Source: Adineta vaga
Lineage: Eukaryota > Rotifera
DNA length: 64,000 nt
Direction: 5' to 3'
NCBI GenBank assembly: GCA_021613535.1
Contig: CP075493.1
Coordinates: 11,036,001 to 11,100,000, forward strand
The position numbers and the translations under genes are program-made. How positions within the stretch are numbered: the stretch's first letter is position 1; every line of letters begins with the position of its first letter. The notes beneath the pieces are model-generated. The model saw only the letters and a list, made by a program, of their open reading frames with translations. It searched no databases and was not told the DNA's origin. Shown in pieces: positions 32,394-42,858 of this stretch.

Positions 32394-33365
32394 CTTATGA
32401 TCTGATACAATATGAATTGTCGGCTATATATCTTCTTCGTGATAAATGGAAAAGTAACATCGCAATTGTTTTAAATGTAGATATTTTCAATTAATAACAC
32501 GTAAGATTTCTATTTTGATGAATTTTAAATGCATTGCTAATCTTTCTATTTAATATATATTCTGTCGTTTGTGTTATTCACATGGTTTTCTGATGAAAAG
32601 AATCACAATAGAAAGTGAATTTGTTATAAATAAGAAAAGGAAAAGTATGCATTTGATATATTTCTCCTGCACTCACTCATCTTTATCTGATATTAATTAC
32701 AAACTTACATCGAGAGAAAACTTGTCATGGTCTGTCGTCTTGATAACTCGTGAGTCAAGGAAATCCCTAATCAAACGTATATAATCGAGATTAGTGTTGT
32801 ATACATGTGATTGAGATTTCTCAGTCATGTATAATGTAATCTTGTTTTTTGTTGTATATATTGTCAATTTGATAGAACCAAATATTCTATTTTAGTTTTT
32901 CAAAGAAACTAAAGTTATGTCCTTTTTTCAAAATATATTGATTGGGAAATATCATGTGTTCCTGATATCACCCACTTCTATTCACATTCACATCAACATA
33001 ATTATACAGTTCGTCAATACCACCATATTTATATACATTATTTATGATTGATTTCAAAATAAAGTACATTCTATATACATGCTTTATCCCCTGCTGTCTA
33101 TGATTTATTTTTTGCCATTCTATAACCTTTCTTCTGTAAGTAATAAAATATTCCTCATTGATCATTTTTTTATGAATCACGATTGAATAGAATAATGAAT
33201 GTCATCAACTACTTTTTTTTTCTTTCATCTACAATCTGCCTGTCAAACTCGTTCTATAAAAGGCACACACATATCGATAGATGAGATCTTATTATATATA
33301 CATATCAACTAAATTTACAAAATATTTAAATAATTCCTATTATCAATTAGATTCATATCTTCTGT
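32394..33365. other. Divergent upstream region, no gene seen
   Basis: Nearly 1 kb between the glutamate receptor and the beta-helix gene. Short open stretches occur on both strands without recognisable content. It should hold both promoters. Confidence 0.4.
33255..33262 (+). promoter_or_regulatory. Possible TATA box of the beta-helix gene
   Basis: TATAAAAG lies 104 bp before the ATG at 33366, a plausible core-promoter distance that leaves a short 5' UTR. The call rests on the motif only. Confidence 0.35.
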
Positions 33366-34880
33366 ATGTCATTGTTTGTTTATACTATTCTTTATACTTG
33401 TGTGCGGCTCACTTTTGCATCGATTACTATTCGAGATCCAGGTGATTATGTTAATCTCGCCAATGATGCAATGGATAATGCAATAAAAGCAGATTATAAT
33501 GTACAACCAATTATGTACTTAAAATCATCATTGAAAGCAACACGTCTATTCACGGGTAATGACTCGTTTTTATCGATTAGTTATGAAACAATTTCAGCAA
33601 CTGCAAATGATACAAGTGCTATCGTAGTTGGCAATGGTGCTCAGCTAAATATGTCATTTGTTAATATTTATAAAGAAGGTTATTATTCAGATCTTCTTCA
33701 AGCTAGTTTCTTTGGAGTTAATGCAGCCATCAATGTTCAAAATGGATCTCGTTCATATTTTGATCATTTAAATATAACAACACATAATGGAGCAGCAAAT
33801 ATTTATTCATATGGAAATGGTTCTCATGCTCACATAGAAAACTCTGTCCTATACAGTTCTGGACCTGCCGCTCATGGACTTTACGCTGGTGGATATGGAA
33901 CCATCGTCGGAAATAATATTGCTCATTATTCAGGAGGAAACCGTTGTTCTGCATTTTCTGGTGATAGTCCAGCTGGTTATATTATTATTTCAAATTCAAT
34001 TTCACGTACCAGTGGTATTGGAAGTGCCATATTCTATGCTCTTGGAACAATAACTGCTACGAATGTTATTGGCCATGCTGAAAGAGCACCAGCACTTTTC
34101 TCTGATGGTCCACAGATATCGACATTCAAAAATTGTGATTTAACAGCTGGACTTCTCGGTGGTACGGTAATGTTTAGTTCAATGATTCGACAAAGTGGTG
34201 CTATGCTTAATATAATCGATTCGAAATTGACTACACTCGATAGTACAATGCCAGCTTTATGGTTTGGTAATTTGATAGCAACTGTCTATCTCTATAATAC
34301 GGTAATTAAAACTATGTCAGGCATTCTTGTTACAGCCAATTATTCACAAGTGACACAAGAATTTAATTACTATGCAGGCTATTCCGACAATTCAAATCTC
34401 TTACCTGCTATTGTCACCGTGACTGTTGTTGAATGTAATCTGAATGGTAGTCTTATTGCTTACAATGGAAGTAGTATCAGTTGGATTCTCACTCAATATT
34501 CGAATTGGAGTGGTAATGCATACTCAGGTTATGGACAATCATTTGTTAGTGTATCACTTGATTCAACTTCAACATGGACACTTACGGGTAATACAGCTCT
34601 GCAAAATATATCATCGACTAATTGGAATTTAACAAATATCAACAGTAATGGATACAATATCACTTATGATTCAAATTCTACTGCAAACAGTTGGTTGAAT
34701 GGATCTATCATGTCTCTCATTGGTGGTGGTAAACTTATGCCTTTTTCAGATCTTCAACAGCCGCAGAAGCAACAAGACTCATCGACAGCATCCTCCTGTG
34801 TTGTTTTCTCTAAAAATTCTCTACTTCTCTCATTTCTAATAGGTATATTAACTACCTTGAAGACATGTGTATGTGCTTGA
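33366..34880 (+). CDS. Secreted parallel beta-helix protein, possibly GPI-anchored
   Basis: 504 aa, intronless. It has a signal peptide (about 1-18), then a long repetitive stretch rich in Asn, Ser, Gly and short hydrophobic strands, for example NGSRSYFDHLNITTHNGA and NGSHAHIENSVLYSSG. This is the pattern of right-handed parallel beta-helix proteins. A second part resembles bacterial autotransporter or fungal wall repeats (WTLTGNTALQNI, WNLTNINSNGYNI) and ends in GGGKLMPF. A Ser-rich linker and a C-terminal hydrophobic segment suggest a GPI-attachment signal. No catalytic residues of pectate lyases can be picked out. The style is microbial rather than animal, so horizontal acquisition is a fair hypothesis. 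A cell-surface or cuticle role is inferred. Confidence 0.75.
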   Translation: MSLFVYTILYTCVRLTFASITIRDPGDYVNLANDAMDNAIKADYNVQPIMYLKSSLKATRLFTGNDSFLSISYETISATANDTSAIVVGNGAQLNMSFVNIYKEGYYSDLLQASFFGVNAAINVQNGSRSYFDHLNITTHNGAANIYSYGNGSHAHIENSVLYSSGPAAHGLYAGGYGTIVGNNIAHYSGGNRCSAFSGDSPAGYIIISNSISRTSGIGSAIFYALGTITATNVIGHAERAPALFSDGPQISTFKNCDLTAGLLGGTVMFSSMIRQSGAMLNIIDSKLTTLDSTMPALWFGNLIATVYLYNTVIKTMSGILVTANYSQVTQEFNYYAGYSDNSNLLPAIVTVTVVECNLNGSLIAYNGSSISWILTQYSNWSGNAYSGYGQSFVSVSLDSTSTWTLTGNTALQNISSTNWNLTNINSNGYNITYDSNSTANSWLNGSIMSLIGGGKLMPFSDLQQPQKQQDSSTASSCVVFSKNSLLLSFLIGILTTLKTCVCA

Positions 34881-35160
34881 TAGCATCCGTTTTAATTATC
34901 AATCATCATACTTGAATAATTACGAACACATTTCACAGTTTATTTTAAGAGTGTGAGCGATTTTTACGAAATGAGAACTAATCATTTGATTGTTCATTTT
35001 TCAATTTATAGTCTTTGATGTTGATCAAACTTATACAAATAAACGTTTCCATCGTATAATTTCATCGTTTATCTTCATTTACCGTTTTACTATCAAAAAT
35101 ACTTTTTCTACACTACACTACCAAGTTCTCTTAGTCATTACCTTATATCTCTTTTTTATA
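34881..35160. other. Intergenic, no gene seen
   Basis: 3' region of the beta-helix gene; AT-rich with nothing recognised. Confidence 0.35.
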
Positions 35161-35163
35161 AAA

Positions 35164-35476
35164 TCCCAGAAATAAATTTTCCAATTGAAGAATCGATTAA
35201 TATTAAAGGTACACACACAGCTGGCGAAATGATCTATGAACCTTTCAGACAAGTAGTAAAACAATACGATCAAAATGCAGATAATCATGTTATATTGAAT
35301 ATTGCGAACACGTTTGATAACGAATATGATAGGTAATCGTCGACCTGATTGAGGCATTCTTTACAGTAATATTAGTCTCGTACATATCGGTTTTCTTGAT
35401 AAATATAAATCACTTCCTGCAAATTATCATAACTTTCAGATTGTTCTAAATAATATCGAAAGTATCGGAAAGTAAC
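35164..35476 (+). pseudogene. Possible decayed gene fragment, family unknown
   Basis: From about 35164 one frame reads INFPIEESINIKGTHTAGEM and stays open to a TAG-adjacent stop at about 35334. The next frame continues with protein-like sequence (HIGFLDKYKSLP, NFQIVLNNIES) to TAA at about 35476, interrupted by a TGA. The composition looks coding and the pieces follow each other, which suggests a relic. I do not recognise the parent family. Confidence 0.3.
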
Positions 35477-35480
35477 CTCG

Positions 35481-36089
35481 ATAATTCTGGTACACATCAG
35501 CTCCTTCGTTATATAGTACAAAGTACTATTTTTCTTTCTGTTTTCTCGTTTGTCTTTATTCTATGTAAGAAATACATTTGAAAATCAATGATGTCCTTCA
35601 AAACGATTTTACTTTTAATTCTTTAGACATGACCAAAAATGTCATTTAAAAATTGAGACAAAATTGGATTTCAATCGAATATATACATCCTATCTTTCCA
35701 ACATTCACTTTCAAGAAAGTGCCCATGAACCATAATAGTACCGATATTCAACGATATAATTTAATGGCCATTTTGTCTGATTTCAAAGCATCCCATAGAT
35801 TCTCTTTTATGAGAAAAGGTTCTGTCGAATCCTGTGGAGAAAAATTGAAATTGCTTACAAAAGATTTCTTTAAACTGAGGCTGTTATCACGATAGGAAAT
35901 CTTGCTTAATGGATAGACAATTAAATGCATGATTAGCCAAACAATTGAAAACTGCATTTATCGAATATGAATGCTACTTCCGAATTCATGATAAACTGCT
36001 ATTCAATTTTAATGGAGAAGAAATTATAAATAATCAACCTAACTATTAAACAAAATGGTATATAAATAGTTGAATTTTTTGCTATAATA
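35481..36089. other. Intergenic, no gene seen
   Basis: Short open frames at 35653-35957 on both strands have no recognised content. TATAAATA at 36061..36068 lies only 22 bp before the first ATG of the next gene, so it is either not the promoter or the real start is the internal ATG at 36126. Confidence 0.35.
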
Positions 36090-37583
36090 ATGGAACTGTA
36101 TCAAAATTTCCTTCTTCGATACACAATGATCATTATTATACTACTATTTATTGTGTTGATCGCTAATGTAGAAACGTTAACCTGTCCTAGTGGTCAGCTA
36201 CCATGTGGATCAGTTGGCTGTTATGATCCAAATATTCAAGGTTGTTCAGGTGGTGGTTCTACTATCCAATGCATCAATTCTTGCAATGGTACATGCTATT
36301 CGAATTCACAGTATTGCTATAACAACACGAAAGTTTGTAATAATGGTGAATCAGTGTGTAATGTAAAGACCTATAATTATTTTTCATCACCAACTGCATT
36401 TGGTCTCAATTGCTACAATTCTTCCCAATTAATTTGTGGAAATGATACACTCTGTGCTCCACAGTATGCATGTGGTACACAATGCTTAACTGACTACAAT
36501 GCAGTTTGTGTCAATAATCAGACACTTTGCAGCGGCTTCTACTACTGGAACTATTATCCTTACACAAATCGATATGTTAATATTTGTGGTCCTCAAAAAA
36601 CGTGTTACGATAATACAACAAGTGTTTGCTTGAATGGAACAACTGTTTGTGAAGGTTTAAATGCACGATTTTGTGGATCTAACTGTTATACACCTGATAC
36701 ACAAATCTGTACCAATGGTATAGTTCGATGTATCAATTCTTGCAATGGTACATGCTATTCGAATTCACAGTATTGCTATAACAACACGAAAGTTTGTAAT
36801 AATGGTGAATCAGTGTGTAATGTAAAGACCTATTTTTCTTTTTCATCAACGCCTTCACTTGGTCTCAATTGCTACAACTCTTCCCAATTAATTTGTGGAA
36901 ATGATACACTCTGTGCTCCACAGTATGCATGTGGTACACAATGTCTGAGAGAATATAATTCAACTTGTGCTAGCAATCGGACACTCTGCAGCGGCTTCTA
37001 CTACTGGAACTATTATCCTTACTCAAATCGATATGTCGACGTCTGCGGATCTCAACGAAAGTGTTACGATAATACAACAAGTGTCTGTTTTAGTGAAAAT
37101 AGTACGGTGTGTCCTATCGGGAATCAGCTCTGTTCTGGTGTTTGTTATAATCCACAAGCACAATATTGTATTGGTGGTAACAATACTATATTTTGTTTAA
37201 CAAATCCGTCATCATCAACTTGTCCTACTACTGCTACTACTACTACTACTGCAATACCAGTCTATTCGACTTCTATTAGTACCATACGTACGTCAACAAC
37301 AGGTTCGACGACTTCTGGTGGTTGTTGTGCAGTTCAAAATTGTACAATAGACGCTGATTGCTGTGAACCTAGTTCCGATGAATGTCAATGCTTTCGACAT
37401 AATCAAGAAAATGTTTATGGTTCATGTGTCAATCCCAATATTACGCCAGTTTGCGGTAATAGTTGTTCAATAAAAGGTAAATGTAGGTACGATTCGGATT
37501 GTTGTAAATGTCAATGTGCAGAAGTAAGATTTACCGATTTAAATGGACAATTAGCTATCAAAAAGCAATGCATACGACGCTAG
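36090..37583 (+). CDS. Cysteine-rich secreted protein with carbohydrate-binding-like repeats
   Basis: 497 aa, intronless. The N-terminal hydrophobic signal (residues about 13-29, MIIIILLFIVLIANVET) would also work from the internal ATG at 36126. The mature protein has many short cysteine units of the form CG-x-x-CY-x-P-x-x-x-x-C-x-x-G-x-x-x-C (for example CGSNCYTPDTQICTNG, CSGVCYNPQAQYC). These resemble the small carbohydrate-binding domain found on fungal beta-1,3-glucanases. Two copies of a 153-residue block lie in tandem. A Thr/Ser-rich linker (TTATTTTTAIP region) precedes a C-terminal cysteine cluster (CTIDADCCEP, CRYDSDCCKCQC). No catalytic domain is seen. It may bind glucan or chitin-like polymers. 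A fungal origin is possible. It lies downstream of the microbial-style beta-helix gene on the same strand. Confidence 0.75.
   Translation: MELYQNFLLRYTMIIIILLFIVLIANVETLTCPSGQLPCGSVGCYDPNIQGCSGGGSTIQCINSCNGTCYSNSQYCYNNTKVCNNGESVCNVKTYNYFSSPTAFGLNCYNSSQLICGNDTLCAPQYACGTQCLTDYNAVCVNNQTLCSGFYYWNYYPYTNRYVNICGPQKTCYDNTTSVCLNGTTVCEGLNARFCGSNCYTPDTQICTNGIVRCINSCNGTCYSNSQYCYNNTKVCNNGESVCNVKTYFSFSSTPSLGLNCYNSSQLICGNDTLCAPQYACGTQCLREYNSTCASNRTLCSGFYYWNYYPYSNRYVDVCGSQRKCYDNTTSVCFSENSTVCPIGNQLCSGVCYNPQAQYCIGGNNTIFCLTNPSSSTCPTTATTTTTAIPVYSTSISTIRTSTTGSTTSGGCCAVQNCTIDADCCEPSSDECQCFRHNQENVYGSCVNPNITPVCGNSCSIKGKCRYDSDCCKCQCAEVRFTDLNGQLAIKKQCIRR
36273..37196 (+). repeat. Tandem duplication inside the cysteine-rich gene
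   Basis: Two units of about 459 bp (153 codons) start at 36273 and 36732. The first 100 or so bases of each are identical by eye; later parts differ at scattered sites. The duplication is in frame and doubles the carbohydrate-binding-like block. Confidence 0.85.
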
Positions 37584-37847
37584 AACATTATTTTTTCTTA
37601 ATTCTTGATTCGTTTTATGCTCAATAATCAAAAATCTTTCACTTAATCTGAATGTTTCATTACTCATTTATTTTATCCTTTTCTATTCAATATTATAATC
37701 ATTTAACTCATTAAAATCTATCCATTACAAGATTAATAACGTTTTTTTCTTCATTCTGACAATAACGAATATAGTGAAAACGTAGATTTTATTGTTTTCA
37801 TTATTATTCATTAAAGATCTAAAAAATATTGAAATTCATAGCAATCC

Positions 37848-39716
37848 TTATTCTGAGACAATAGAAGCAATTTGTTTTCGTCGTAACATTGATGGCATAA
37901 TGCAAATTGGTGCACTGGGCGAACAAGGCCATATGGAACCATTGACCATTGTTTGAACTTGAGTTTCAACTTGTGCTGAAATTCGTTCTGAAATGACTGT
38001 TGCATTTTTTACTAAATTCATAATGTTCCCTATTTGGAATTCACCAGTATTTGTCAAAATATCAGTAACAACATTAGTAGCAGAGTTTTGAGCGAACTAG
38101 AACATGAATGAAATGTTTATGGTTTTGTAATCAAAGAAAAGCATGTTTTTCTTTTACTTCAGCGCTTCCAGTAACAGTAACATCAATAATACATGCTTTT
38201 CGTATTGCATCGAAATAACCTGGTGTCGTTTTAATGGTAAGACGAGTTTGAGAAAGACGTTGTGTTGCTGTTTCAATATATATATATATCACAAATTTGG
38301 CTAGCTATTGCACTCGTTACGATTTCTCTATCGGTTGTCGAATCTGTTAGTAATAATTCAGGCGTGTCTGATTTACTTTGACAACCTTGAATACATAAAC
38401 CACGCGTACTAGGATCATTGATATGTGCCAATGAAGTGAATATATTGAATTTATAATGGCCACCTCTCCAACTCTTTCAAAAAAGACATCGAAATCAATT
38501 GAAAAAAGTAATCACTTCTTCAGTGATTATACTTACACTGTAAGTGATCCAAATATTAAGTCGTGCTTTTTCGTAGCGAATATTCAAACTATTTGTTGCC
38601 TTATCAATCTTCACATCTAGCAAGAGAATATTGCCATTAGATGAAATAGAATCAATTCAATATCATAATTTTGTTACCTAATCCACAAGCAGGATGATTT
38701 GCTGTAAAGTGTTGATGAGTTATTATGCAAATTGATTGATGATTAGAATCATAAAATGTTATATCAAACTAAAGGAGAGAGTGTTTAAGCTAACCCGTAG
38801 ATATGCATATATATTTCTACATACTTGAGTGATGACATCACCGTTTTGCGAACCAGAATTTAGAACATAGATCGCAGCATATGAATTATGAAAAAGAATT
38901 GACGGACCATCGATTTGACACCAAGAACTGGAAACGATTTCATTTGCTGTTTTTTGAAATTTAATCAATTGTGGATCACCCCAATAATCACATTTGTATA
39001 ATATTTGTGGAATTTGTGGTTTACTAAACGAGAAAAACAGAAGAGAAAGTGATACTTATGTGATAATATATTAGTTATCATATCAGTTTACTTCTTCATT
39101 ATACAGAGATTATCCATCGCAAATTGTTTGCCACCACCGGCTGCACTGGCATATGCAGGAACACCTCCAGATGTGTTAAATCTAATTTCGTCGATATTCG
39201 TCCAATTTAATACGACATTAGTAGCCGAAGTTGTTTGAAGGGTAATACTTTTACTAAAAACAGGCGTTCCTGCACGATAGCCAGTAATAGCCAAAACTAA
39301 ACCATTATTCCAAGCAGCGGCAGCCACAAATGAATTGACACTAAATGATATTCGTGAGTTGACACTACCAGCACTAATTGACATTGGAGATCCTTCTTTG
39401 TTGTAAGCAACACGTGTCCCACTTCGTAATGAAACAAAATATCCACTTTCTGGAAACTGTGAAGCTATCAACGATTCCACATTTAACCAATTGAAACCTT
39501 CGTATGAGCTTGGTATAGATACGTTTCCATCACTCAAATCATCAAAACCTATTGATGTATATTCACGGGAACAACCTATATTATCAGTACTAAGTACGCA
39601 AGTTAATCTATCATTGATGTAAAAAAATAGAAGAAGTTTCCATTTGTATTTGACATAATTTAAACTTACCCGAATATTGAAATAATCAGAATAAATAGCG
39701 TTACGGGAACAGTCAT
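37848..39716 (-). CDS. Secreted VWD/RGM-like protein, seven exons, one frameshift
   Basis: Exons, 5' to 3': 39670..39716, 39092..39607, 38825..39023, 38678..38768, 38537..38616, 38158..38473 and 37848..38096. All six introns are GT-AG and 56-68 bp long. Exon 1 encodes a clean signal peptide (MTVPVTLFILIISIF). Exon 2 encodes a beta-sandwich-like domain with GFDDL, EGFNWLN and SPMSIS, a type I associate with bacterial and oomycete secreted proteins. Exons 3-6 carry a von Willebrand D-like region (CDYWGDPQLIKF) with GLCIQGC farther on, resembling the C-terminal part of repulsive guidance molecules. Exon 7 adds a helical tail. The frame is kept at every junction except inside exon 6, where a TA run at 38276..38289 leaves it one base out. 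Without that, the product would be about 500 aa. It may be a damaged allele. Confidence 0.7.
38276..38289 (-). repeat. TA dinucleotide run in coding exon 6
   Basis: Seven AT units inside the coding sequence. Adding one dinucleotide unit would restore the reading frame between the QICDI and ETATQRLS segments. Confidence 0.75.
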
Positions 39717-40455
39717 GTAATATCACGTTTTATAAAATTTGAAACTATGCTATCAATCTTCAATTCGGATGTTTTACTTTTGAAAACAGTCTATCGCATA
39801 TATAGTGTAAGTTAGTTACTTCCTTTTTATCTCGTATCTAAATCTGCTCACCTGTGCAAATATCAGTCTAATTTAAATGAAATAGAAGTGAAGAAGTATG
39901 TTGATATCATTAAACTTATTTTCGCATTTCTATCAAATTTAAATAGTTGGCGTGGGTCGCATATAGAGTATTACTTTACTCTGTTATTAGTGCGATTAAG
40001 CATTGAGATTTTATTATTTTTTATAGACGAGTCAGTTGCTCATTCTTTTGTTTTTATATGATGCTGAAAAATCTCTACGATTGTTTTCTGCGATACAATA
40101 CCATTAAGCGCAAAAAACCAACATTTCCTGTATGGTTCCTTAGAACTGCAGATACTCGATAGGTTCTACGCTGTTAAAAATTTAGATTTACATCGTCGAG
40201 AAACCATCTAACTGTTCAAGTGATCACAGGCATTGAAAGACCTTGTAATAATAATGTACTTTCTTTTCTTTTTTTCTCTCTCATATAATCGATGAAACAC
40301 GTTTTCGTTCTGTTTTGCATGTGTCAGTTCCCTTTTCACTTTTTCTTGGCAATAGGTATTGTTTTCTTTTATTCTATTTTTGTGATTATTTGGTACACGT
40401 AATCATTTATTTCTAATTTAGAAAAAAAATTAGACAAAAAAGTTGGAACATAGCA
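39717..40455. other. Intergenic, no gene seen
   Basis: AT-rich sequence with T-rich runs near 40260-40280. It should hold the promoter of the VWD-like gene and the 3' end of the Pro-rich gene. Confidence 0.4.
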
Positions 40456-41129
40456 TTATTTTTTTGATTTTGGTGGTGCATCATTAATATTAATTTTTTC
40501 AACTGCTTTATCAAAGGATTCGCTCACTGCTTTTTCAATAGTTTTTCTTACAGCTTCATATATTGCTTGTTGTACCAGAAAAGATTTATTGGCTAGTTTT
40601 TCTTGAAGCTTTGGTTGGATTATGTCGTTGATCTGACCAGCAATCTTCCCCTGCACGTCGTCTTTTGTTACGTTTATGAGAGCTTGTTCATTTACTTTCG
40701 ATAAATTTTTGTCCGGATATTCTGAAAATAGTAGACCTTTATAAGATCCTGGCGATGCTTTCTTCATCTCGAGAACAATGCTTTTATGTTCTTCCTAAAT
40801 ATTATAGCGAAAAAATAATAGTATCGAATGAAAATAGTTATTTGTTTTCTATATATGAAATTGAGAAATAATGTTGAATAACTTACATAATATTTGTTTG
40901 GAATATCGCTAGCCGATTCCCTAACGAGGTCTTTAATATCTTCGAGCACTTGAGGATCGATTTGACTAGGTTCTGTTGGGATGTTGTCAGGTGGTGTTGG
41001 GATGTTGTCAGGTGGTGTTGGGATGTTGTCAGGTGGTGTTGGCATGTTGTCAGGTGGTGTTGGCATGTTGTCAGGCACTGGTGGAATAATTTTAGTTAGT
41101 GATGGCATGTTGCACATTCCTGATCCCAT
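40456..41129 (-). CDS. Small intracellular protein with Pro-rich heptapeptide repeats
   Basis: Two exons, 40887..41129 and 40456..40794, joined in phase 0 across a 92-bp intron (40795..40886); 193 aa. No family is recognised. Residues about 16-52 are tandem heptapeptides of the type PTPPDNM/I, encoded by a 21-bp minisatellite. The remainder is charged and predicted helical (DVQGKIAGQIND, YEAVRKTIEKAVSESFDKAV), probably coiled-coil-like, with a Lys-rich end (PPKSKK). There is no signal peptide or membrane segment. The repeat number may vary between alleles. Confidence 0.65.
40975..41078 (-). repeat. 21-bp coding minisatellite
   Basis: About five near-identical 21-bp units (plus-strand core gttgtcaggtggtgttgg), differing mainly at one base that switches Ile and Met codons. 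Confidence 0.85.
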
Positions 41130-41799
41130 TAGAATGTTTTAATTGATTTGTCGAAATAGTTGTTAATCTATATAGGAAAGATACACAGAACATATATTTA
41201 GTTCAAAAGAATGATTTATATCCTTTTGAACTACGTTTAGTAAAACTCTGTAAAAGAAATGAAATATTTTATGCTATATATACTCGAGAAAAATGCTTTT
41301 AATTTCTTCGTTTTCTTTATTTTAACTCGAAATCACGATTCTGTTGTTTGTTTTTCTTCGTCTAGTTGTAAAAATACGTTGATTGAGTAAGAATATCACG
41401 AAACGTTTCTTTGTTTAAAAATGAAAGCCATATAATACACTTCCTTTTTTTACTTTTGTTTTTTTACGTACTTTGATGGTACCCATCGAAAAATTGTTAT
41501 ATTCAAAATCAGTGATGATTTCTAATTTTTCAGTCAGTAGAAACAATGCTTCAATCTTTGTGCTATCATTTTATCTTAGCCCTTCTTTTTGGAGACATAT
41601 CTCTGTAAATATTATTGATATTCGATTGAGAATAAAACCGACAAGTATATCGGACGCATTTATTGAAAACAGAAGTATGATTGTTTTTTTTTTGCATGTC
41701 GTTAGCCAAAATACGTAAAGTATATATTGATATAGGAATCAAATAAAATAATAATTAATTTTATGAAAATCAAAACAAATTGAAAAGTAATAACATCTT
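41130..41799. other. Intergenic, no gene seen
   Basis: Contains an 81-codon open stretch (41473-41718, plus strand) without recognisable content; otherwise AT-rich. Confidence 0.35.
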
Positions 41800-42858
41800 T
41801 TAATTTTTCTTATCTCGAATATCTGCTGATATTAAGTGATATTCTCTTTGAATTTGTGTTTTCATTTGCTGACTTCTATTCCATTGATGAATAACTGCAT
41901 AAATAGATCCATTTTCGTTTACTACTAATCCAAATTGATTTCTCTTCAACAATGATGCATGACCTAAAGTACCAACAAAACCATATTCATGCAAAATACG
42001 ATGAACTGTAACATTGACAAGTTTATTATTATGAATTATGTAATTATGTATTCCTTGATCACTACCACCATATTTCTTACAAGCAACTGATGTACTTATT
42101 ATATGAGATTCCATCATAGATAAATAAGATAAAACTGCCGACCATGTACCAAGTACTGTGCCTGAACAACTAATTGGATAATTAAATAATTTTGTAAGCT
42201 CTGCATCACTAAAACATGTTTTTATCCAATCACTATTGTGAAAACATTTACCAATTGTCATATGTTTACTTTCCATAAAAACAAACAAGCCAGGAGTATA
42301 ACTAGTCATATGTCGAAAAACATTTGTTTGAAATAATGTATCATGTGAATCACACATAAAGACATTGTCATATACTTCACCCTTTGCTTGTAAAGTAGAT
42401 AAATAATTATGAATGATTAACCATCGAGTAGAATAAATGTATGGAATTTTTGCTCGATTCATTCGTAAACGTTTTGGAAAATATTCCTTCTCAGATATAT
42501 AGACGATCGAATACAGATTTGCTAATTCTCGAAAATCATTATTATGCATCGTTGCCTCCTTGACTATCATCGTCAATTGACAAGAATTACATGAAGCACG
42601 TAAAGAACGTGAGAAACGATACATTGTGATTAGATCTAAATCGAGAGCAGCTGTTATTACTAGATTACGCTGCGATGAAGATGATAACGATTGCTGACAT
42701 GTAGAAACAGAATAAGTTTTCAGATCTTTGTTTGAGATATCATTAGTAGCAATCATAATGGATGTGCGTTGAAAACCTTTCATTCCAAAATTACCTATGA
42801 TGATTCCAAAAATAAGTACCACAACAAGAATCAATAGATGAAAAAAATAATAAATCAT
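41800..42858 (-). CDS. Type II membrane glycosyltransferase-like protein
   Basis: 352 aa, intronless. A transmembrane anchor lies at residues 5-22 and is followed by a short stem. The catalytic-looking domain starts with LVITAALDLDL (about 66-76). It has FMCDSHDTLFQ with D170-x-x-D173 in the place of the DxD metal/nucleotide-sugar site of GT-A enzymes, then SCSGTVLGTWSAVLSYL and GGSDQGIHNYIIH, a layout seen in nucleotide-diphospho-sugar transferases. It would act in the Golgi lumen, transferring a sugar to glycoproteins or glycolipids; donor and acceptor are unknown. The C-terminus is short and charged. Assignment to an exact GT family cannot be made by eye. Confidence 0.7.
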   Translation of the reverse strand: MIYYFFHLLILVVVLIFGIIIGNFGMKGFQRTSIMIATNDISNKDLKTYSVSTCQQSLSSSSQRNLVITAALDLDLITMYRFSRSLRASCNSCQLTMIVKEATMHNNDFRELANLYSIVYISEKEYFPKRLRMNRAKIPYIYSTRWLIIHNYLSTLQAKGEVYDNVFMCDSHDTLFQTNVFRHMTSYTPGLFVFMESKHMTIGKCFHNSDWIKTCFSDAELTKLFNYPISCSGTVLGTWSAVLSYLSMMESHIISTSVACKKYGGSDQGIHNYIIHNNKLVNVTVHRILHEYGFVGTLGHASLLKRNQFGLVVNENGSIYAVIHQWNRSQQMKTQIQREYHLISADIRDKKN

